Positions 59,113 through 64,000 of a stretch of 64,000 nucleotides of DNA are shown piece after piece; the stretch's first letter is position 1; each line of letters opens with the position of its first letter. Made by a program: the position numbers and the translations under genes. Below the pieces are notes generated by a model. That model made no database searches. It was given only the letters and a program-made list of their open reading frames with translations, and had not been told where the DNA came from. The DNA lies in NCBI GenBank assembly GCA_047973225.1, contig JBKEBQ010000044.1, positions 31,411 to 95,410 of the forward strand. The letters run 5' to 3'. Origin of the DNA: JBKEBQ01 sp047973225 (lineage in GTDB: Bacteria > Bacillota_I > Bacilli_A > Erysipelotrichales > Erysipelotrichaceae).

Positions 59113-59193
59113 ATCTCAAAAGGCGGGTTACTAATAGTTTTTTGCAAATACCGATACAAAGGCAAATGTATCAGAGCTAGTGACAGATCGCTG

Positions 59194-60543
59194 GTGGTAC
59201 GATTATTGGGCAGTCGGCTGGTATGCCTGTTCCTTGCGGTCGTGCTGCTTTTGAATATCAATACACTGCTGCATACGGACTGGAACACGGTTTCGTTCTT
59301 TCAGAATGGCAGCATAAAGCTTACGGCCACGCCCTACATGATAGTATCTCTCATAGTGGCGGTGCTGGTGTGCGGCTTGTCTGCAATCCTGTATGTCCGT
59401 TACCGGCCGGACAGGATAAAACAGCTCTGTCACCGTCAAAAACTGTCACGGATGATACTGGAAAATGGCTGGTATGAGTCCGAGCAGTCACAGGATGGCG
59501 GATTTTTCAAAGACCTGCCTGCCAGTAGGTCAAAGGAGAAAATTACCCACTTTCCCAAAGTATATTACCGTTTGGAGAATGGACTCATTCACATACTGGC
59601 AGAAATTACCTTGGGAAAATATCAAGACCAGCTCCTGCACTTGGAAAAGAAGCTGGAAACAGGTCTTTACTGTGAGCTGGTTTCCAAAGAGCTGAAAGAC
59701 AGCTTTGTGGAATATGTGCTGCTCTATGATACCATTGCCAAGCGTATCACCATAGACGAGGTACAGGCGGCAGGTGGCAGCCTGCGGCTCATGAAAAATG
59801 TGTATTGGGAGTATGACAAGCTCCCCCATATGCTGATTGCTGGCGGCACTGGCGGCGGTAAGACCTACTTTATCCTTACCATCATAGAAGCACTCATGTG
59901 TACCAACGCCGAACTGTATGTGCTTGACCCGAAGAACGCCGACCTTGCCGACCTGTCCGCTGTTATGCCCGAAGTCTACTACCGAAAGGAGGAAATCACA
60001 GACTGTATTGACCGTTTTTATGAGGGCATGATGGAACGAAGCGAAACCATGAAGCTCATGGACGGTTACAAGACAGGGGAAAACTATGCTTATTTAGGTC
60101 TGCCGCCCCACTTCCTCATTTTTGACGAGTATGTGGCATTTATGGAAATGCTGACGACAAAGGAAAACGCTTTGGTCTTGAATAAGCTCAAACAGATTGT
60201 CATGCTCGGACGGCAGGCAGGATACTTTCTCATTCTCGTCTGCCAGCGATCCGACGCAAAATACCTTGGCGACGGTATCCGTGACCAGTTCAATTTCCGT
60301 GTGGCACTTGGCAGAATGTCAGAGCTTGGGTATTCTATGATGTTCGATGAGGTGGACAAGGACTTTTTCTTAAAGCAGATCAAAGGGCGTGGCTACGTGG
60401 ATACAGGTACAAGCGTCATATCGGAGTTTTACACTCCCCTTGTACCCAAAGGACATGACTTCCTAAGAGAAATAAGAGGACCCATGCAAAACAGTCAGGA
60501 CGGACAGGCGGCGTGCGAAGCGAAAGCCGCTGGTTCGTCCTAG
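59194..60543 (+). CDS. FtsK/SpoIIIE-type conjugation coupling protein (TcpA / Tn916 Orf21-like)
   Basis: 449-residue membrane-anchored ATPase. Two N-terminal helices (about residues 8-25 and 45-68) precede a cytosolic motor with Walker A IAGGTGGGKTYF and Walker B HFLIFDEYVAF, then VCQRSDAKYLGDGIRDQFN and VISEFYTPLVPKG. In Tn916/ICEBs1 elements it brings the relaxase-DNA complex to the transfer channel. No channel genes remain here. The GTG start has no ribosome site and sits right at a composition change, so the upstream control region has probably been deleted. High GC compared with the host. Confidence 0.88.
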   Translation: MVRLLGSRLVCLFLAVVLLLNINTLLHTDWNTVSFFQNGSIKLTATPYMIVSLIVAVLVCGLSAILYVRYRPDRIKQLCHRQKLSRMILENGWYESEQSQDGGFFKDLPASRSKEKITHFPKVYYRLENGLIHILAEITLGKYQDQLLHLEKKLETGLYCELVSKELKDSFVEYVLLYDTIAKRITIDEVQAAGGSLRLMKNVYWEYDKLPHMLIAGGTGGGKTYFILTIIEALMCTNAELYVLDPKNADLADLSAVMPEVYYRKEEITDCIDRFYEGMMERSETMKLMDGYKTGENYAYLGLPPHFLIFDEYVAFMEMLTTKENALVLNKLKQIVMLGRQAGYFLILVCQRSDAKYLGDGIRDQFNFRVALGRMSELGYSMMFDEVDKDFFLKQIKGRGYVDTGTSVISEFYTPLVPKGHDFLREIRGPMQNSQDGQAACEAKAAGSS

Positions 60544-60576
60544 CCGTGTTGGGGCGGCTTGCCGCCACAACCATTC

Positions 60577-60601
60577 GCCCCCCGGTATCTAACAGAGGGG
60601 C
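60577..60601 (+). other. oriT of Tn916/ICEBs1 type
   Basis: The 24-base core CCCCCCGGTATCTAACAG with AGGGGC is an inverted G/C tract pair flanking TATCTAACAG, as I recall it for the Tn916/ICEBs1-family nic region. It lies between the FtsK-like and MobT genes, the expected place. Confidence 0.75.
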
Positions 60602-60632
60602 ACAAATACAATAGGAAACAGTCACAGAAGTT

Positions 60633-60704
60633 GGAAAAGTCCTTGAAATATAAGGACTTTTTCCACTTTCAGAGGGTGTCAACTGGAACGCTTTTAGTTG
60701 ACAC
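60633..60704 (+). repeat. two hairpins between oriT and mobT
   Basis: GGAAAAGTCCTT/AAGGACTTTTTCC (60633-60664) and GTGTCAACT/AGTTGACAC (60676-60704, 11-base loop). Strong stems at this site may act in strand processing or as a single-strand origin, or control mobT. Confidence 0.6.
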
Positions 60705-60727
60705 TTTTCAGATTGGAGGGATTTTTA

Positions 60728-61937
60728 CTGAATGATACAGACTGGATAAAGGAATTTAAGGAAAAGCGGCTGGCATACGGTGTTTCACAAAACAAGCTGG
60801 CGGTGGCGGCTGGCATTACCTGTCAGTACCTTAACCGGTTAGAGTCTGGCGGTGCTGCCCCCAGCAGCGCAATCAAGGAAAACCTGCGAAAGCTCTGGAA
60901 CGGTACAATCCAGAAACGCCGCTTATCATGCTGTTTGACTATGTGAGAATACGGTTTCCTACTACGGATGTGAAATTCGTGGTCGAAGTCATCCTCAAAT
61001 TGAAGCTGGATTTTATGATACATGAGGACTTCGGCTTTTACTCCTACCCAGAGCATTACTACATGGGTGATATTTTCGTGTTAGTATCTCCCGAAATAGA
61101 AAAAGCGGTGCTGCTGGAACTGAAAGGAAAAGGCTGCCGCCAGTTTGAAAACTTCCTGCTGGCACAGCATAGGAGCTGGTACGACTTTTTCATGGACGCT
61201 CTCTGTGAGGGCGGCGTATGCAAGCGGATAGACCTTGCCATCAACGATATGGCAGGAATACTGGATATTCCAGAGCTGACCGCAAAAGGCAGGAATGAGG
61301 AATGTATTTCTGTGTTCCGAAGTTTCAAGTCCTACCGCTCTGGGGAGCTGGTACAGAGCCACGAAGAAAACAAGTTCAGCATGGGGCACACGCTCTATAT
61401 CGGTTCGCTGAAATCAGAAGTCTACTTCTGTGTGTATGAGAAAGATTACGAGCAGTATGTGAAATACGATATTCCCGTTGAGGAAACGCCCATTAAGAAC
61501 CGTTTTGAAATCCGATTGAAAAATGAGCGTGCTTATTATGCGGTGCGTGACCTGCTGACCTACCATGACGCTGAACGCACTGCTTTTTCAATCATCAACC
61601 GCTATGTGAGGTTTGCCGATAAGGACGAAACAAAAAGGCGAAGTGAATGGCAGACAAATGACCGCTGGGCGTGATTTGTCGGGGAGGATCGTGGGCGGCT
61701 GAAACTGACGACCAAACCCGAACCGTATGATTTCCAGCGCACATTGAACTGGCTGGCAAGCTGGCAAGGCAGGTCGCCCCTACCTTGCAGGTGGCTGAAA
61801 AGCTGGATAAACAGAATAACACGACGGTCATTAAAGATATGGTGAAAAATGCAAAGCTTACCGACCGACTGGAAAAGGTCTTGCGGCAGCTATCCGTTAC
61901 CGTGGATGAAATGACCGTCAAAGACAAGGGGGAATAG
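60728..61937 (+). pseudogene. mobT: MobT relaxase / replication initiator (Tn916 Orf20-like), three lesions
   Basis: The N-terminal HTH (NDTDWIKEFKEKRLAYGVSQ ... TCQYLNRLE) and the Rep_trans core (MLFDYVRIRFPTTD, RQFENFLLAQHRSWYDFF, CKRIDLAINDMAGIL, NRFEIRLKNERAYYAVRDLL) are well kept. Lesions: one A missing near 60889-60891; TGG to TGA at 61672-61674 in RWAWF; and an 8-base tandem duplication GCTGGCAA near 61751-61766. The sequence then reads on to TAG at 61935-61937. A CTG at 60728 behind GGAGGG is the likely original start. It would have nicked oriT just upstream. Confidence 0.88.
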
Positions 61938-61941
61938 AAAA

Positions 61942-62004
61942 ATGTGGCATTTATTATTTGACCTGCTACTGGTGTCAGCAGGCATGGGAATGGGTGTTAG
62001 CTGA
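61942..62004 (+). pseudogene. truncated DUF3789-type small membrane protein
   Basis: MWHLLFDLLLVSAGMGMGVS then stop: the usual start of the small DUF3789 proteins that follow MobT in related elements, cut after about 16 codons by a deletion that joins it to recombinase sequence. Confidence 0.6.
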
Positions 62005-63175
62005 TATTTATGCGGATGAAGCCATTACGGGTACACAAGTAACAAAACGAGAAGATTTTCAGCGTATGATAAATGATTGTATGAATGGTGAAATTGATAT
62101 GGTAATTACAAAATCCATTTCAAGATTTGCCAGAAATACTTTAGACACATTGAAATATGTTCGTATGCTGAAAGAGAGAAATATTGCTGTCTATTTTGAA
62201 GATGAAAAAATCAATACACTTACAATGGATGGAGAATTATTGCTTGTTGTCCTTAGTTCTGTTGCACAGCAGGAAGTCGAGAACATTTCAGCCAATGTAA
62301 AAAAAGGGTTGAAAATGAAAATGAAGCGTGGCGAGCTGGTAGGTTTTCAAGGTTGTCTTGGATATGATTATCACCCAGAGGATAAGACAATTACTGTAAA
62401 TCAAGAAGAAGCGGAGATTGTCAGATATATTTTCAACCGCTATGTTGAGGGTGCTGGTGGTTCTGTTATTGGACAGGAGCTTGAAAATCTAGGTTATAAA
62501 ACGAAGTATGGGAGTTCCACATGGGCACCATCTACGGTTATCGGAATTATTAAGAATGAGAAATACAAGGGTGATATACTCTTAGGCAAAACTTTTACTG
62601 TTGATCCGATTTCCAAACGTCGTCTTGAAAACATGGGTGAAGAAGATAAATTTTATATGAAAGATCACCATGAGCCGATTATCAGTGAAGAAATTTTTGA
62701 AAAGGCACAGGAAATTCTTAATCGGAGAAATAAAAACCGAACAACGGTAGGCAGCGGTAAGCGTGAGAAGTATAGCAGGAAATACGCATTTAGCTGTATG
62801 CTGGAATGTGGCTTCTGCGGCAGCATTCTATCAAGGCGTAATTGGCACAGCAGTTCAGAATACAGCAAGGTTATCTGGCAGTGTGTAACAGCTACAAAGA
62901 AAGGCAAGAAGTTCTGTCCAGATAGTAAAGGAATACCAGAAACAGCCATTGAAGAAGCGTTCATTGAAAGTTACCGCTTGTTGTGCGATAATAACAAAGA
63001 CCCTGCACAGCTCACATTTGTTTACAAAACAGGTATGAAAAATAGCGTTGATGGCAGCCGATTTAAGCCGCAAAGAAAAAATGCAAGAGGGAGACATAGA
63101 ACTGATGAATTGTGTTCACATGAGAGTAACGAGGTTAATTCATTGTGTTCCGATAGTAGTACCGACACACGTTGA
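61985..63175 (+). pseudogene. large serine recombinase, catalytic N-terminus deleted
   Basis: From about 62005 the protein matches a Tn-type serine recombinase: DIYADEAITGTQVTKREDFQ, MVITKSISRFARNTLDTL, VVLSSVAQQEVENISANV, the recombinase domain and a zinc ribbon (CGFCGSIL ... CVTATKKGKKFC). The first ~45 residues, including the catalytic Ser of the YCRVST block, are missing. The frame enters from within the DUF3789 gene near GGGAATGGGTG. The stop (63173-63175) lies inside attR, as expected for the recombinase at the element end. It is inactive for strand exchange. Confidence 0.85.
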
Positions 63176-63178
63176 GAC
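63168..63178 (+). repeat. attR of the rlmD-inserted element
   Basis: CACGTTGAGAC, matching attL at 9 of 11 positions with a common GAGAC core. It overlaps the last codons of the recombinase remnant. Confidence 0.85.
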
Positions 63179-63203
63179 AGTAGTGTTGATGTCTAGAGAA
63201 TAA
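63168..63203 (+). pseudogene. rlmD: displaced 3' end of rlmD
   Basis: Twelve codons reading HVETVVLMSRE-stop, the normal carboxy end of RlmD proteins. They have no start and are separated from the gene body by the 13.3-kb insertion. Confidence 0.85.
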
Positions 63204-63393
63204 TGGCATAGTGTGAAAAAAGGCTTGAAATAGTTTTTTTTATGGTCGGAGTAGAAACTATGGCTCTCGGAGTTTCTTGTTTTACAGCTTTATCGGAACA
63301 TATCTAAAAAGTGTAATCTGATAGTTGAGTTGGCAGGTTAGAAACTGGATAGGTTGCGGAGATAGGATTGTTGTGAAAAATGAAAGGTGTAAT

Positions 63394-63909
63394 ATGATAG
63401 AATATAAAGGCAAACAAGAATTGATAGATGAGATATCAAAGAGGGCAAAACTATTTATTAATGAATTTTCTGATGTTCCAGAAAAGGATAAAGACAAATT
63501 AGTAGATGGCATAGATAGAACTCCTTCACAGATGATAGCTTATCAGTTAGGATGGTTAAATCTCATACTTAATTGGGAAAAGCAAGAACAAGAAGGGAAG
63601 ATAGTTATAACCCCTCACCCTGATTATAAGTGGAATAACCTTAGGAAATTATATGAAAGCTTTTATAAGAAGTATGAAAAGTATAGTTTACATGAATTAT
63701 GTATTATATTTGAAGACACTGTGCAGGAAATTGTAGTGTTAATTGAGAGTTATACAGATATTGAACTTTTTCAATCTGAGGGAAGAAAATGGGCATCATC
63801 AACACCAGCTAATTGGCCAATTTGGAAATGGATTCACATCAATACCGTTGCTCCATTTAAATCCTTTAGAAGTAAAATCAGAAAATGGGAGAAGATTAGT
63901 AATGAATGA
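63394..63909 (+). CDS. ClbS/DfsB-family four-helix-bundle protein
   Basis: 171-residue protein of the ClbS/DfsB (DUF1706) family: IEYKGKQELIDEISKRAK at the start, RTPSQMIAYQLGWLNLILNW, VITPHPDYKWNNL and ASSTPANWPIWKWIHINTVA. ClbS itself is a cyclopropane hydrolase protecting against colibactin; most relatives are of unknown function and belong to the DinB-like helical fold. The ATG at 63394 follows AAAGGTG; upstream in-frame codons look non-coding. It overlaps the next gene by 8 bases. Confidence 0.85.
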   Translation: MIEYKGKQELIDEISKRAKLFINEFSDVPEKDKDKLVDGIDRTPSQMIAYQLGWLNLILNWEKQEQEGKIVITPHPDYKWNNLRKLYESFYKKYEKYSLHELCIIFEDTVQEIVVLIESYTDIELFQSEGRKWASSTPANWPIWKWIHINTVAPFKSFRSKIRKWEKISNE

Positions 63910-64000
63910 CTTAATTGTAAATATTGAAAAGATCCATACAACAGAATTAGGAGTGGCTCGTATAAAGAAAAATCTAAAATTAGATACTGATGATGTTGTA
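63902..64000 (+). CDS. DUF3781 protein (3' end outside window)
   Basis: 33 codons, MNDLIVNIEKIHTTELGVAR then IKKNLKLDTDDVV, the typical start of small DUF3781 proteins of unknown function. It starts within the end of the ClbS-like gene, so the two are coupled. The gene runs out of the window. Confidence 0.7.
   Translation, partial: MNDLIVNIEKIHTTELGVARIKKNLKLDTDDVV

Overview
The window looks like a chromosome segment of a low-GC, Gram-positive gut-type Firmicute. An Erysipelotrichia-like anaerobe is my best guess, from gene content only: many PTS systems with PRD regulators, AdhE fermentation, a glycolipid glycosyltransferase pair, sortase and VanY/CHAP wall enzymes. UGA is used as a normal stop codon. 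Host genes are AT-rich with clear Shine-Dalgarno sites. Much of the region 49.9-63.2 kb has visibly higher GC and different codon use, and it is full of broken genes.

Layout. 1-2.1 kb: end of a leucine-rich-repeat gene, a HAD phosphatase, a small protein, tRNA-Ser and tRNA-Gly, and an IS3 remnant. 2.1-6.6 kb: beta-carbonic anhydrase, then a heterodimeric ABC multidrug exporter preceded by a 29-codon leader ORF and a terminator (attenuation-like). 6.6-18.0 kb: a PRD regulator, deoC, a SatD-family/DUF3307 gene pair with its own palindromic operator, a Ula-type PTS coupled to a split transketolase, and a second split transketolase. 18.1-22.2 kb: a small unknown protein, two tRNA-Arg genes, and a DeoR-manA-hxlA-hxlB operon (ribulose-monophosphate enzymes). 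22.3-30.4 kb: VanY-like carboxypeptidase (broken at an A-tract), CHAP hydrolase, aldo/keto reductase, Mga-like regulator, D-lactate dehydrogenase-like protein, MATE exporter. 30.5-39.4 kb: adhE with Rex-like and cre-like sites, two glycolipid glycosyltransferases (the second fused to RecX), YhaM, glycerate kinase, thioredoxin-like lipoprotein. 39.4-47.3 kb: Cof phosphatase, PRD regulator, and a divergent beta-glucoside PTS operon with two GH1 enzymes, one of which has lost its acid/base glutamate. 47.3-49.9 kb: pyrophosphatase-like protein, YihY, RlmD.

The last part is a decayed composite mobile element inserted in the 3' end of rlmD (rumA). The displaced rlmD 3' end is still readable at 63168-63203. 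Inside are a relaxase/serine-recombinase module in pieces, a broken IS, an IPETG-anchored BspA-type surface protein, an enolase fragment, a frameshifted SIR2-like gene, a Tn916-type module (FtsK/TcpA, oriT, MobT) and a second serine recombinase. Both recombinases have lost the N-terminus that carries the catalytic serine, so the element cannot excise by itself. After the element come a ClbS-like gene and the start of a DUF3781 gene.

The main theme is sugar uptake and sugar-phosphate carbon flow. Three PRD/Mga-type regulators, two PTS loci, two transketolases, DeoC, HxlA/HxlB, ManA and glycerate kinase link pentose, hexose and C1/C2/C3 units. AdhE and D-LDH dispose of reductant. The most novel candidates are the SatD/DUF3307 pair (SatD carries motifs reminiscent of class III nucleotide cyclases beside a membrane partner), the glycosyltransferase-RecX fusion, the Ula-type PTS with transketolase, and the GH1 enzyme with Glu to Gln.
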